From Pseudomonas fluorescens NCIMB 11764 (lineage in GTDB: Bacteria > Pseudomonadota > Gammaproteobacteria > Pseudomonadales > Pseudomonadaceae), in assembly GCF_000293885.2 (NCBI RefSeq), contig NZ_CP010945.1:3244001-3308000 (forward strand): a DNA stretch of 64,000 bases, read 5' to 3'. Both the position numbers and the translations under genes were made by a program. Below the pieces are notes generated by a model, which saw only the letters and a list, made by a program, of their open reading frames with translations, did not search any database and was not told where the DNA came from. This document shows, piece by piece, positions 43,737 through 53,151 of this stretch (position 1 is the first letter of the stretch; every line of letters starts with the position of its first letter).

Positions 43737-43833
43737 TGGCTTCTTTCAGTGCTGGTCAAATTGATGGCTAATAGCTATAACTCAAGGCATGGCCAATGGG
43801 CTTTTCCGGCACCTGGCGTTTTGAGTTGCCTCT

Positions 43834-46224
43834 ATGTCGCTGCACGCCGTGCGCCCCAAGATCCTGGGTTTTATCAGTGAAGATGTTTCGGCCTGGCTGG
43901 TCGCGCTGCTGGTATTGATCATCGGCGGAGTGCTTACGGGGCTGTTGGCCTGGTCGACCCTGAACCTGTTTCACCAGCAATTGCGGCAACGTTTCCAACT
44001 GATGGCCAGTGAACGTTACAGCCGTATCGAAGAGCGTTTTGAAGATCAGGAGCAGCGCCTCGACGGCCTGCGCCGGTTCTTCGCCAATTCCGATGACGTC
44101 GACCGCGAGGAATTCAACGGTTACACCCAACCTCTGCTGCACCGAACCCAGGCGTATTCGTTTGCGCGGCGGGTCAGCGGTGCCGAGCGCGCGGAATTCG
44201 AGCGCCAGGTGCGCGAGGAAGGTTTATCCGATTTCAGCATTCGTGAGCTCAACGCCGAAGGCCAGCTGCAACTGGCGGCCGAACGGGATGAATACGTGGT
44301 GGTGGTATATAGCCAGACGCAAAGCCGGCTCGGCTCGCCGTTGGGTTACGACTTGCTCGCGCAACCCCTGCGCCGCTCCACCCTGGAACGGGCCGACCAG
44401 AATACCCGGATGGCGGTGTCGCAGCCGCTGCACCTGGTCAGTATCGAGCCGGCGTATGCCCGGGGCGTGCTGCTGGTCGCGCCGGTCATCTCCCGCGACA
44501 GTCCGGGGTCCAAACCCTACGGTTACGTGATGGCGGTGATCAGCATGCGTCAGTTGCTGGCCGACGGGCTGCCGGAGGCGGGACACGATTACCTGTCGGT
44601 GCGCATCCTCGACCTGTCCACCGAGGATCAACACGAAGTGCTCTATGAATCCCCCAACGGACCTGCCGTCAGTGAGTTGGCCGCGACCCGATTGCTGGGG
44701 CTTGCCGATCACGATTATCAAGTCGATATCCAGCCAAGCGAAGCGTTCCTGCAAGCCAACCATTCTTCGGTCACCAGCGTGGTGGTGTTGGGTGGTTTGC
44801 TCAGCCTGATGCTCAGCGCGCTGCTTTATGTGCTGGTCAGCCAGCGCCAGCGGGCGTTGAGCATGGTGGAACAGCGGACCGAGGAGCTGCGCGCTCGTGA
44901 GCAGGAACTGCGCGGCACCCATGGTCAGCTGCGCGGCGTGCTGAATGCCGCGACTCAGGTGGCGATCATCGCCACCGACCTGCGCGGCGTCATCAGCACG
45001 TTCAACGCCGGAGCGGAGCAGATGCTCGGCTACTCCAGCATGGACGTGGTGGGCCACATGACCCTGGAAAACCTGCACCTGCCCCGGGAATTGGCGGCGC
45101 GCTCGGCGGAATTGAGCGCGCGCTACGGCAAGCCGATTCCGACCTGCCAGGCCATGTTGGTCGAGGGCGGCGAGGAGGGCGGTCACGAAGCGCGGGAGTG
45201 GACCCTGGTTCGCGGCGACGGCAGCCATTTGACGGTGAACATGCTGGCGACCCCGGTGCTCGACGAGCAAGGGCTGTGGGTCGGGCACCTGGCAATCTGT
45301 ATCGACGTCACCGAGCGCAAGCGGGTGCATGAGGCGCTCGCCGCACGGGATTTGCTATTGAAAAAACTCAGCGCCCATGTGCCCGGCGGGATCTACCAGT
45401 TCAAGATGGAATTCGACGGACGCTTCAGTGTGATCTACGCCAGTGATGGCATTCGCGAGATTTACGAACTCGAACCGGACGTGTTGCTGCTCAACGCTGA
45501 AGCGATTTTCACCCGGATCCATCCCCAGGACACCACCCGGGTTCGCGCCTCCATCCGGGCCTCGGCAGACACGCTCAGCCCGTGGCGCGAAGAATACCGT
45601 GTGCTGCTGCCGGTGCGTGGCCTGCGCTGGGTCCGGGGTGAAGCGACTCCGGAAGAGCTGCCCGGCGGTGGCGTGCTCTGGCATGGCTACATTTCGGACA
45701 TCTCCGACCTGAAACGGGTGGAAGAAGAGCTGCGGGCGCTGTCGATTACCGACTCGCTGACCGGGATCCACAACCGCCGCTACTTCCAGGAGCGCCTGAC
45801 CTCCGAAATGGCCCGGGTCGAGCGCGGTGGCGGCGAATTGTCGGTGATCATGCTCGACATCGACCACTTCAAACGCATCAATGACCAGCACGGACATGCA
45901 GTGGGCGATCGGGTGTTGCAGGCCGTTTGCGAGCGTATCGGCCATCGGCTGCGTCGCACCGACGTGTTCTGTCGCCTGGGCGGCGAGGAGTTCATGGTGC
46001 TCTGCCCGGATATCGACGGCGAGCAGGCGTATGGGTTGGCGCTGGAGTTGTGGCAAGGATTGCGCAGCTCGCCGATCGAGGACGTCGGGATCGTTACCGC
46101 GAGTTTCGGGATCGCCAGCTGGCGCGTCGACGAGGGCGCGGATGCGTTGCTGCTGCGGGCAGACTCGGGGGTGTATGCGGCGAAGCAGGCGGGACGGGAT
46201 CGGGTTCAGGGCGAGATGAATTAA
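43834..46224 (+). CDS. CHASE-PAS-PAS-GGDEF membrane diguanylate cyclase
   Basis: The 796-residue inner-membrane enzyme is predicted to make cyclic di-GMP. It has an N-terminal membrane helix (about 20-45), a periplasmic CHASE sensor domain (about 75-300) and a second helix (about 310-335). A short coiled coil, two PAS domains (about 365-490 and 510-630) and a GGDEF domain follow. The active-site motif is GGEEF (716-720) and the inhibitory-site motif RRTD (707-710) is intact, so product inhibition is expected. No EAL domain follows. It is monocistronic. The CHASE ligand cannot be told from sequence. Confidence 0.93.
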   Translation: MSLHAVRPKILGFISEDVSAWLVALLVLIIGGVLTGLLAWSTLNLFHQQLRQRFQLMASERYSRIEERFEDQEQRLDGLRRFFANSDDVDREEFNGYTQPLLHRTQAYSFARRVSGAERAEFERQVREEGLSDFSIRELNAEGQLQLAAERDEYVVVVYSQTQSRLGSPLGYDLLAQPLRRSTLERADQNTRMAVSQPLHLVSIEPAYARGVLLVAPVISRDSPGSKPYGYVMAVISMRQLLADGLPEAGHDYLSVRILDLSTEDQHEVLYESPNGPAVSELAATRLLGLADHDYQVDIQPSEAFLQANHSSVTSVVVLGGLLSLMLSALLYVLVSQRQRALSMVEQRTEELRAREQELRGTHGQLRGVLNAATQVAIIATDLRGVISTFNAGAEQMLGYSSMDVVGHMTLENLHLPRELAARSAELSARYGKPIPTCQAMLVEGGEEGGHEAREWTLVRGDGSHLTVNMLATPVLDEQGLWVGHLAICIDVTERKRVHEALAARDLLLKKLSAHVPGGIYQFKMEFDGRFSVIYASDGIREIYELEPDVLLLNAEAIFTRIHPQDTTRVRASIRASADTLSPWREEYRVLLPVRGLRWVRGEATPEELPGGGVLWHGYISDISDLKRVEEELRALSITDSLTGIHNRRYFQERLTSEMARVERGGGELSVIMLDIDHFKRINDQHGHAVGDRVLQAVCERIGHRLRRTDVFCRLGGEEFMVLCPDIDGEQAYGLALELWQGLRSSPIEDVGIVTASFGIASWRVDEGADALLLRADSGVYAAKQAGRDRVQGEMN

Positions 46225-46247
46225 CCCCGGCCGTACACACTCCCCCC

Positions 46248-46335
46248 TGTGGGAGCTAGCCTGCTAGCGATAGCGGTGTGTAAGTCAATACATATGTCGA
46301 CTGACACACCGCTATCGCTAGCAGGCTAGCCCACA
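46248..46335. repeat. Paired inverted repeat, TGTGGGAGC / GCTATCGC type
   Basis: Arms 46248-46281 and 46304-46335 are reverse complements apart from a two-base gap, with inner CCTGCTAGCGATAGCGGTGT. It fills the space between the convergent GGDEF gene and dacB and may serve both transcripts as a 3' hairpin. Related outer motifs are at 50714 and 53070. Confidence 0.85.
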
Positions 46336-46350
46336 TTGGATTTTCGGTGT

Positions 46351-47811
46351 TTACAACACCGAAGCCGTATCAGGCAGTTTCGGCTGGCGATACAAGTCCA
46401 GCAGCACCTGGTCCAGCACCGACGACGCACCAAACGGTGCCTTGTCGTTGAGGATCGCCACCACCGCCCAGGTATTGCCGTTGACGTCGCGGCTGTAGCC
46501 TGAGATCGCACGCACAGTGTTCAGGGTGCCGGTCTTGACGTGGGCTTCACCGCGCATCGCCGTCGTCTTCAGGCGTTTGCGCATGGTGCCGTCGGTGCCG
46601 GCAATCGGCATCGAGCTGATGAACTCGGCAGCGTACGGGCTGCGCCATGCGGCTTGCAGCATCGCGGCCATTTCACGCGCACTGACACGTTCTGCGCGGG
46701 AGAGGCCGGAACCGTTCTCCATCACCAGGTGCGGCGCGGTGATGCCTTTCTTCGCCAGCCACTGACGGACTACGCGTTGGGCCGCCTTGGCGTCGTCGCC
46801 GTCGGCGTCGGTGCGGAATTTCTGCCCCAGGCTCAGGAACAACTGCTGAGCCATGGTGTTGTTACTGTATTTGTTGATGTCACGGATGATTTCCGCCAGG
46901 TCCGGGGAGAAGGCGCGAGCCAGTACCTTGGCATCTTTTGGCGTGGGTGCCAGAACGTCCTTGCCCTGAATGCTGCCACCCAGTTCTTTCCAGATTGCCC
47001 GGACCGCGCCAGCGGTATAAGTCGAGTGGTCGAGCAGCGACAGGTAAGTCTGGGAACTGCAGCCCTCGCCCAGTTGACCGCCGACGGTCACGTTCACGGT
47101 GCCATCGGCCTGGGTCACCGGGTTGTAACGCACGCCACCGGTGCATTGCTTGGAGTTGACGGCCTTGACCTGGTTTTCGATGCGGATGCTGGAGATCGGC
47201 GGCTCGACCGAAATCAGCACCCGACCGTTGTCGTTGCGCGCCACGAAGCGCAGGGCCTTGAGGTTGACCAGCAGCGAGTCGGGTTTGACCAGGAACGGCT
47301 TGTTCTCGTCATTGCCGTCATCGTTGAACTCGGGCAATTGCGGTTGCACGAAGAAGCCACGATCCAGCACCAGGTCGCCGGTGACTTGGGTCACACCGTT
47401 GGCGCGCAGGTCGCGCATCAGCAGCCAGAGTTTTTCCATGTTCAGTTTCGGGTCGCCGCCACCCTTGAGGTAGAGGTTGCCGTTGAGAATGCCGCCGCTG
47501 AGCGTGCCGTCGGTGTAGAACTCGGTTTTCCACTGGTGGTTCGGGCCGAGCATTTCCAGCGCGGCGTACGTGGTGACGAGTTTCATGGTGGAGGCCGGGT
47601 TGACCGAGACGTCAGCATTGAAAATGGTCGGCGTGCCTGGACCGTTGAGCGGGATCATCACCAGTGACAGGGCGTTGTCCTGCAGCTTGCTGGCCTTCAG
47701 GGCTTTTTCGACGTTGGGCGACAGGCCGGTGTTGATGGAGGCGGCGGAAACGGGGAGGGCCAGGGGGAGAAGTAGACTGGCCAGCAACAATGGACGCAAA
47801 GATTTGATCAT
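46351..47811 (-). CDS. dacB: D-alanyl-D-alanine carboxypeptidase/endopeptidase (PBP4)
   Basis: The 486-residue precursor has a signal peptide (1-24, ending VSAAS). It carries the three penicillin-binding motifs: STMK (74-77), SNN (in NKYSNNTMAQQ) and KTG (in AHVKTGTLN). It is a periplasmic class C low-molecular-mass PBP that trims and cleaves peptidoglycan crosslinks. ATG 47811 is chosen over an earlier in-frame start at 47904, because the signal peptide begins here. Confidence 0.95.
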   Translation of the reverse strand: MIKSLRPLLLASLLLPLALPVSAASINTGLSPNVEKALKASKLQDNALSLVMIPLNGPGTPTIFNADVSVNPASTMKLVTTYAALEMLGPNHQWKTEFYTDGTLSGGILNGNLYLKGGGDPKLNMEKLWLLMRDLRANGVTQVTGDLVLDRGFFVQPQLPEFNDDGNDENKPFLVKPDSLLVNLKALRFVARNDNGRVLISVEPPISSIRIENQVKAVNSKQCTGGVRYNPVTQADGTVNVTVGGQLGEGCSSQTYLSLLDHSTYTAGAVRAIWKELGGSIQGKDVLAPTPKDAKVLARAFSPDLAEIIRDINKYSNNTMAQQLFLSLGQKFRTDADGDDAKAAQRVVRQWLAKKGITAPHLVMENGSGLSRAERVSAREMAAMLQAAWRSPYAAEFISSMPIAGTDGTMRKRLKTTAMRGEAHVKTGTLNTVRAISGYSRDVNGNTWAVVAILNDKAPFGASSVLDQVLLDLYRQPKLPDTASVL

Positions 47812-48044
47812 GTGAAATAAAACCCTACAGCCGAGGGGAAAAAAGACGAGGGCATGAAGATAAATTCCCTCAGTGGTCATGAAAGTGTCGACATTATGCC
47901 CCAAGGTGTAGCGGCTTGTGCCGTGCCCCGGCCACCTTATCCGCTATTTTTTACCGGCGGTAACGTGTCGAGCCCAGAGAATCGGGCAAATGGCGGCTTA
48001 AACTGCTAAAGTGCCGCCCGTTATTACTTATGAGGATTGTTCCA

Positions 48045-48389
48045 ATGGCGACTAACCGTTCCCAGCGTCTGCGCAAAAAACTGTGCGTCGATGAATTTCA
48101 AGAGCTGGGTTTCGAACTGAACCTGGATTTCAAAGAAGATTTGGCTGATGAAGCCATTGATGCTTTCCTCGACGCGTTCCTGAAAGAAGCCATGGAAGCC
48201 AACGGTCTGGGCTATGTTGGCGGCGACGACTTCGGTCTGGTTTGCCTGCAGAAGCGTGGCTCGGTGTCCGAAGAGCAGCGTGCTGCTGTTGAAGCCTGGC
48301 TCAAAGGCCGCAGCGAACTGACTGAAGCCACCGTCAGCCCGCTGATCGACGTCTGGTACCCGGAAAAGCCGATCAATCCGGTAGCTTGA
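48045..48389 (+). CDS. yggL: YggL family protein (DUF469)
   Basis: The 114-residue protein has the family sequence SQRLRKKLCVDEFQELGFEL and LGYVGGDDFGLVC. YggL binds the 50S ribosomal subunit in E. coli; its precise role is unsettled. ATG 48045 has GAGG upstream and is preferred to an in-frame start five codons earlier. It has its own terminator. It is divergent from dacB across a 233-base spacer that holds no other gene. Confidence 0.92.
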   Translation: MATNRSQRLRKKLCVDEFQELGFELNLDFKEDLADEAIDAFLDAFLKEAMEANGLGYVGGDDFGLVCLQKRGSVSEEQRAAVEAWLKGRSELTEATVSPLIDVWYPEKPINPVA

Positions 48390-48395
48390 TGTCAT

Positions 48396-48428
48396 GAAAA
48401 ACGGCGACCCGCGGGTCGCCGTTTTTTT
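48396..48428 (+). terminator. Intrinsic terminator of yggL
   Basis: The stem AAAAACGGCGACCC / GGGTCGCCGTTTTT with a two-base loop is followed by T. The symmetry also lets it serve the convergent transporter gene. Confidence 0.92.
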
Positions 48429-48449
48429 ATGTGAAAATCTTTTGCTCTT

Positions 48450-49640
48450 TCAGGCTTTACGCCCATTCAGAATCACCAGCGTCAACACCCCCGCCACAAT
48501 CCCCCAGAATGCCGAACCGATGGAAAACAGCGTCAGCCCCGACGCCGTGACCATAAAGGTGATCAACGCCGCTTCACGTTCCTTCACTTCGGCCATGGCA
48601 ATGCTCAAGCCATTGATGATCGAACCGAACAGCGCCAGCGCCGCAATCGACAGCACCAGTTCTTTTGGCAACGCCGCGAACAACGCCGCCAGCGTCGCGC
48701 CGAAGACCCCGGCGATCCCGTAGAAAATCCCGCACCAGACCGCCGCCGTATAACGCTTGTTGCGATCCTCGTGGGCATGCGGGCCGGTGCAGATCGCCGC
48801 GCTGATGGCGGCCAGGTTGATCCCGTGGGAGCCGAACGGCGCCAGCAGCAACGAGGCGATGCCCGTCGTGGTGATCAGCGGCGAGGCCGGTACCGTGTAG
48901 CCGTCGGCGCGCAGCACGGCGATGCCCGGCATGTTCTGCGAGGTCATCGCCACGACGAACAGCGGGATGCCGATGCTGATGGTCGCGGCCAGGGAAAAGT
49001 GCGGCGTGGTCCAGACCGGTGTCGCCACTTCCAGGTGAAACGCACTGAAATCCAGCAGCCCCATGAACCCTGACAGCGCCGTACCGATGAGCAATGCAGC
49101 GAGTACGGCGTAGCGCGGCGACAGACGCTTGACCACCAGGTACGTGAAGAACATTCCCAATACCAGTGCAGTGCGATGCTGGGCTGCGACGAAAATTTCG
49201 CTGCCGATCTTGAACAGAATCCCCGCCAGCAACGCCGCGGCCAATGACGCCGGAATCTTCTTCACCAGGCGTTCGAAGCTACCGGTCAAGCCACAAACTG
49301 TCACCAGCACCGCGCAGGTGATGTAGGCGCCAATGGCTTCGCCGTAGCTCACACCGCCCAGGCTGGTGATCAGCAACGCCGCGCCGGGTGTCGACCAGGC
49401 GATGGTGATCGGCGTGCGATAACGCAGGGACAGGCCGATCGAGCACACCGCCATGCCAATGGAGATCGCCCAGATCCACGAAGAAATCTGCCCACTGGTC
49501 AGGCCTGCCGCTTGCCCGGCCTGGAACATCAGCACCAGGGAACTGGTGTAGCCGGTCATCATCGCGATAAATCCTGCAACGATGGCGGAAGGGGACGTAT
49601 CCGCCAACGGGCGGAGCTGCGTGTGCGTGGCGTCGTTCAT
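48450..49640 (-). CDS. BenE-family transporter linked to purine catabolism
   Basis: The 396-residue inner-membrane protein has about eleven to twelve hydrophobic helices and BenE-family motifs (ITIAWSTPGAALLITSLGG, FVVAMTSQNMPGIAVLRADG, APFGSHGINLAAISAAICTG). The founding family member is a benzoate/H+ symporter. Here the gene neighbours a GntR regulator and guaD-xdhCBA, so the substrate may be a purine or related compound, not benzoate; that is inference from context. The gene is divergent from gntR over a 291-base spacer. Confidence 0.85.
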   Translation of the reverse strand: MNDATHTQLRPLADTSPSAIVAGFIAMMTGYTSSLVLMFQAGQAAGLTSGQISSWIWAISIGMAVCSIGLSLRYRTPITIAWSTPGAALLITSLGGVSYGEAIGAYITCAVLVTVCGLTGSFERLVKKIPASLAAALLAGILFKIGSEIFVAAQHRTALVLGMFFTYLVVKRLSPRYAVLAALLIGTALSGFMGLLDFSAFHLEVATPVWTTPHFSLAATISIGIPLFVVAMTSQNMPGIAVLRADGYTVPASPLITTTGIASLLLAPFGSHGINLAAISAAICTGPHAHEDRNKRYTAAVWCGIFYGIAGVFGATLAALFAALPKELVLSIAALALFGSIINGLSIAMAEVKEREAALITFMVTASGLTLFSIGSAFWGIVAGVLTLVILNGRKA

Positions 49641-49827
49641 GACAGCGGTGTTCCTTCATGCGTACGAAAATATCCACAGCAACGCAAGAAATCTTGCAGG
49701 AGCCGGTTTTTGGCTACTGCAGGAGATCGCGCTGCGGATTCTGCGGATAAGCCTAAACTCAAACGTAAGCAATCGTTGCAATACAGCAAAGGCGACAAAC
49801 AGCCGTACAGTCGTGTTGCCACCATCC

Positions 49828-49839
49828 ATTGTGTACAAT
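49828..49839. promoter_or_regulatory. Palindrome in the transporter-gntR spacer, possible operator
   Basis: ATTGTGTACAAT has matching five-base arms (ATTGT and ACAAT) 92 bases before the gntR start. It may be a GntR-type operator. It is a single short match in an otherwise AT-rich promoter region. Confidence 0.4.
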
Positions 49840-49931
49840 CGCGGTGTTTTTTACGCGATACTTGCCAGCGACCCACTGTGCCGTATTACAGTCACGGTCA
49901 ATTCGCCGCAGTTCTCCCGACTCGAGTGCCC

Positions 49932-50696
49932 ATGAACGAACAGTTGCAACCCCTCAAGAAACAACCGCGAGCAGGCAAAGCCGGCCGCAGCGGGACCCAG
50001 GACGATATTGTCTACGCGCATATCTTCGAGGCCATCCTCGAACAGCGCCTGGCGCCCGGCACCAAGTTGAGCGAAGAAGCGCTGGGGGAAATTTTCGGGG
50101 TCAGTCGCACCATCATTCGCCGCGCGCTGTCGCGTCTGGCCCATGAAGGCGTCGTGCTGCTGCGGCCGAACCGTGGCGCCGTGGTTGCCAGCCCGAGTGT
50201 AGAAGAAGCGCGGCAGGTGTTCCTCGCCCGGCGTCTGGTCGAGCGGGCGATCACTGAACTGGCGGTACAACACGCCACCGCCGAGCAGATCGCCGAATTG
50301 CGCCAAATGGTCAACGACGAACGCGACAGCTTCTCCCGTGGCGATCGCGGTGCCGGCATTCGTCTGTCGGGCGAATTTCACCTGAAACTGGCCGAAGCGG
50401 CGAAGAACGCTCCGCTGATCAGCTTCCAGCGCAGCCTGGTGTCCCAGACTTCATTGATCATCGCCCAGTATGAAAGTGGCAACCGCTCGCACTGTTCCTA
50501 CGACGAGCACACCCAACTGATCGACGCCATCGAAGCGCGCAACGGTGAGTTGGCGGTGAACCTGATGATGCATCACATGGATCACATCGACAGCAAACTC
50601 AACCTCGACGAGGAAAGTGCGTCGGATGATTTGCATGCGGTGTTCTCTCATTTGTTGCAGACCAAGAAGCCAGGGCGTTCGCCAGCGAAAATCTGA
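49932..50696 (+). CDS. GntR/FadR-family regulator (FCD domain), purine locus
   Basis: The 254-residue regulator has an N-terminal winged helix (about 25-95; GTKLSEEALGEIFGVSRTII then RRALSRLAHEGVV). A C-terminal FCD ligand-binding domain (about 105-235) has the metal-binding type histidines in FHLKLAEAAKN and HHMDHIDSKL. It lies between the transporter and guaD and probably controls one or both. The frame is open far upstream, but ATG 49932 gives the family N-terminus. Confidence 0.9.
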   Translation: MNEQLQPLKKQPRAGKAGRSGTQDDIVYAHIFEAILEQRLAPGTKLSEEALGEIFGVSRTIIRRALSRLAHEGVVLLRPNRGAVVASPSVEEARQVFLARRLVERAITELAVQHATAEQIAELRQMVNDERDSFSRGDRGAGIRLSGEFHLKLAEAAKNAPLISFQRSLVSQTSLIIAQYESGNRSHCSYDEHTQLIDAIEARNGELAVNLMMHHMDHIDSKLNLDEESASDDLHAVFSHLLQTKKPGRSPAKI

Positions 50697-50713
50697 TGGA
50701 CCGGGGTGCCCCA

Positions 50714-50804
50714 ATCGCTGGCAGGCCAGCTCCCACAGGTTGTTGGATGTACGGTAGATACTGTGGACACCACAAATCACTGTGGGAGCTGGCCTGCCAG
50801 CGAT
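50714..50804. repeat. Paired inverted repeat, CGCTGGCAGGCCAGCTCCCACA type
   Basis: Two perfect 24-base arms (50714-50737 and 50781-50804) carry ATCGCTGGCAGGCCAGC and TCCCACA. The right arm is identical to the right arm of the repeat at 53070-53134. It sits between the convergent gntR and guaD genes. Confidence 0.88.
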
Positions 50805-50823
50805 AGCAATCCGACCGGCAACA

Positions 50824-50861
50824 AAAATCCCCCAGGGCTGAACACCACTGGGGGATTTTTT
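50824..50861. terminator. Bidirectional terminator between gntR and guaD
   Basis: The 12-bp stem AAAATCCCCCAG / CTGGGGGATTTT is followed by T on the plus strand, and has a T run on the minus strand too. Confidence 0.88.
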
Positions 50862-50874
50862 ATGCCTGAAAGAA

Positions 50875-52179
50875 TTAGCGCTGATGCACCTGATTCCCCG
50901 CCGCATACGTCTGCAGAACCGTCCGGTCGTCCCCCAGCGTCATCAGCACAAACAACGTCTCGGCAATGTTATTGGCCTGCTTCAAGCGATAGCTCAGCAA
51001 CGGCGTCGCGTTGTAATCCAGCACCAGGAAGTCCGCATCGGTACCCGGCAGCAACGTGCCGATCCTGTCTTCCAGACGCAACGCACGTGCACCGCCGAGG
51101 GTCGCCAGGTACAGCGATTTGAACGGGCTCAGTCGCGCACCTTGCAGCTGCATGACTTTGTACGCCTCGTTCAATGTTTGCAGCAGCGAGAAACTGGTGC
51201 CGCCACCCACGTCCGTGCCCAAACCGACGTTCAGCTTGTGCTTCTCGGCCATCGGCAAATTGAACAGGCCGCTGCCGAGGAAGAAGTTCGAGGTCGGGCA
51301 GAACGCAATCGCCGAGCCGGTTTCTGCCAGGCGCGCACATTCGTCGTCGCACAGGTGTACGCCGTGGGCGAACACCGAGCGCTCGCCCAGCAACTGGTAG
51401 TGATCGTAGACGTCGAGGTAACCCTTGCGCTCCGGGAACAATTCCTTGACCCACTCGATTTCCTTGAGGTTTTCGCTGATGTGGGTCTGCATGTACAGGT
51501 CCGGATATTCGCTCAGCAACTGGCCGGCGAGGGTCAGTTGTTCCGGGGTGCTGGTCGGGGCGAAACGCGGGGTGACGGCGTAGTGCAAGCGACCCTTGCC
51601 GTGCCAGCGCTTGATCAGCGCCTTGCTTTCGACGTAGCTGGATTCGGCAGTGTCGGTCAGGTAGTCCGGCGCGTTGCGGTCCATCATCACTTTGCCGGCG
51701 ATCATCCGCAGGTCCAGCTGTTCGGCGGCCTCGAAGAACGAGTTCACCGATTGCGGGTGCACGCTGCCGAACACCAGCGCGGTGGTGGTGCCGTTGCGCA
51801 GCAGTTCCTTGATGAAAATGCCCGCGACTTCGTCGGCGTGAGCCTTGTCGGCGAACTGGCTTTCACACGGGAAGGTGTAGGTGTTGAGCCAGTCCAGCAA
51901 CTGCTCGCCGTAGGCGCCGACCATGCCGGTTTGCGGCAGGTGAATGTGGGTGTCGATGAAGCCGGGGGTGATCAGCGCATCCTGATAATGAGTGATCTCG
52001 ATATCGGCGGGCAGGGTTGGCAGCAGTTCGCTGGCGTGGCCGAGCGCGCTGATCTGGCCGTTATCGACCACCAGCAAGCCGTCTTCGAAATACTCGTAGG
52101 AGGCTTCGATGCCAACGATGGCGGGGTCGGCGATGCTGTGCAGGATGGCGGCGCGGTAGGCTTTGCGAGTCAGAGGCAT
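50875..52179 (-). CDS. guaD: Guanine deaminase
   Basis: The 434-residue zinc amidohydrolase converts guanine to xanthine and ammonia. Metal and catalytic motifs are visible: GFIDTHIHLPQTGMVGAYG near residue 75, MQTHISEN, VFAHGVHLCDDE and GLGTDVGGGTS. Xanthine is then used by the xdh products encoded directly upstream. It follows xdhC by eight bases on the minus strand and is the last gene of the xdhABC-guaD order. Confidence 0.96.
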   Translation of the reverse strand: MPLTRKAYRAAILHSIADPAIVGIEASYEYFEDGLLVVDNGQISALGHASELLPTLPADIEITHYQDALITPGFIDTHIHLPQTGMVGAYGEQLLDWLNTYTFPCESQFADKAHADEVAGIFIKELLRNGTTTALVFGSVHPQSVNSFFEAAEQLDLRMIAGKVMMDRNAPDYLTDTAESSYVESKALIKRWHGKGRLHYAVTPRFAPTSTPEQLTLAGQLLSEYPDLYMQTHISENLKEIEWVKELFPERKGYLDVYDHYQLLGERSVFAHGVHLCDDECARLAETGSAIAFCPTSNFFLGSGLFNLPMAEKHKLNVGLGTDVGGGTSFSLLQTLNEAYKVMQLQGARLSPFKSLYLATLGGARALRLEDRIGTLLPGTDADFLVLDYNATPLLSYRLKQANNIAETLFVLMTLGDDRTVLQTYAAGNQVHQR

Positions 52180-52187
52180 GAGCTTTC

Positions 52188-53033
52188 TCAGTGGGAGGCT
52201 TGGCTGCGGCGTGAAGCAGGCAGCAGTTTGGCAATCGATGATCCGGCGCTGGCGGTCTGCTGGCCGAAACTGGCGTTATAGGTGGCGATGATTTCGCCGG
52301 CGATGGAGATGGCGATTTCCACAGGCAATTTGCCTTTGACTTCGCCAATGCCCATCGGGCAGCGCATGCGTTGCAGCACGCTGCTGTCAAAACCACGGTC
52401 GCGCAGGCGATGTTCGAACTTCACCCGTTTGGTCTTCGAGCCGATCAGGCCGAAGTAGGCGAAGTCGTTGCGCTTGAGGATCGCGGCGGTGAGTTCGAGG
52501 TCGAGCTGGTGATTGTGGGTCATGACGATGCAGTAGCTGCCGGCGGGCAGGTCGTCGATTTCATCCACCGGCTCTTCGGTGACGATCTTGCGAACGCCGT
52601 GGGGGATCTGTTCGGGGAATTCGTCTTCCCGCGAATCGATCCAGCGTACCCGGCAGGGCAGGCTGGCGAGCAGCGGCACCAGCGCCCGGCCGACATGGCC
52701 GGCGCCGAACACGGCGATCTGCGCCTGCACCTGGCCCATCGGTTCGAACAGCAACACGGTCACGCCGCCACAGCACTGGCCCAGGCTGGCGCCGAGGCTG
52801 AAGCGTTCCAGGTGCGTGTCCTGTTTGCCGCTGGCCAGCATGTCGCGACCGATCTGCATGGCCTTGTATTCCAGATGCCCGCCACCGATGGTGTCGAAGG
52901 TCTGGGTGGCACTGATGACCATCTTCGAACCGGCATTGCGCGGCGTCGAGCCGAGCTCTTCGATGATGGTCACCAACACGCAGGGTTCACCCCGGTTTTG
53001 CAGGTCGGCGAGGGCGTCGATCCAGTTGTACAT
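52188..53033 (-). CDS. xdhC: Xanthine dehydrogenase accessory protein XdhC
   Basis: The 281-residue MoCo chaperone inserts sulfurated molybdenum cofactor in xanthine dehydrogenase. It has the N-terminal XdhC motif (NRGEPCVLVTIIEELGSTPR named in part, then GGGHLEYKAMQ) and a C-terminal Rossmann-like domain (VFGAGHVGRALVPLLASLP). ATG 53033 is preceded by GAGG five bases away; the GTG two codons earlier would overlap that site. Confidence 0.94.
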   Translation of the reverse strand: MYNWIDALADLQNRGEPCVLVTIIEELGSTPRNAGSKMVISATQTFDTIGGGHLEYKAMQIGRDMLASGKQDTHLERFSLGASLGQCCGGVTVLLFEPMGQVQAQIAVFGAGHVGRALVPLLASLPCRVRWIDSREDEFPEQIPHGVRKIVTEEPVDEIDDLPAGSYCIVMTHNHQLDLELTAAILKRNDFAYFGLIGSKTKRVKFEHRLRDRGFDSSVLQRMRCPMGIGEVKGKLPVEIAISIAGEIIATYNASFGQQTASAGSSIAKLLPASRRSQASH

Positions 53034-53069
53034 ATTCACCTCGACATCTGTGTGGTCTGTTCGGGCCTC

Positions 53070-53134
53070 ATCGCCAGCGGGCTAGCTCCCACAGGGGAAT
53101 GCATTCCAAATGTGGGAGCTGGCCTGCCAGCGAT
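53070..53134. repeat. Paired inverted repeat between xdhC and xdhB
   Basis: Arms 53070-53093 and 53111-53134 match with a few substitutions. The right arm (TGTGGGAGCTGGCCTGCCAG and CGAT) equals that of the repeat at 50781-50804. It lies within the xdh operon in the 118-base gap, so it is transcribed and would form a strong RNA hairpin between the two messages. Confidence 0.85.
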
Positions 53135-53151
53135 TGGCCGCGCCTCGGTCC

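Noticed and set aside
41396..43759. 787-codon open frame antisense to rlmKL
   Set aside because: Shadow of a clear bifunctional methyltransferase; composition (Val, Gln, His, Asp) is typical of antisense GC-rich frames.
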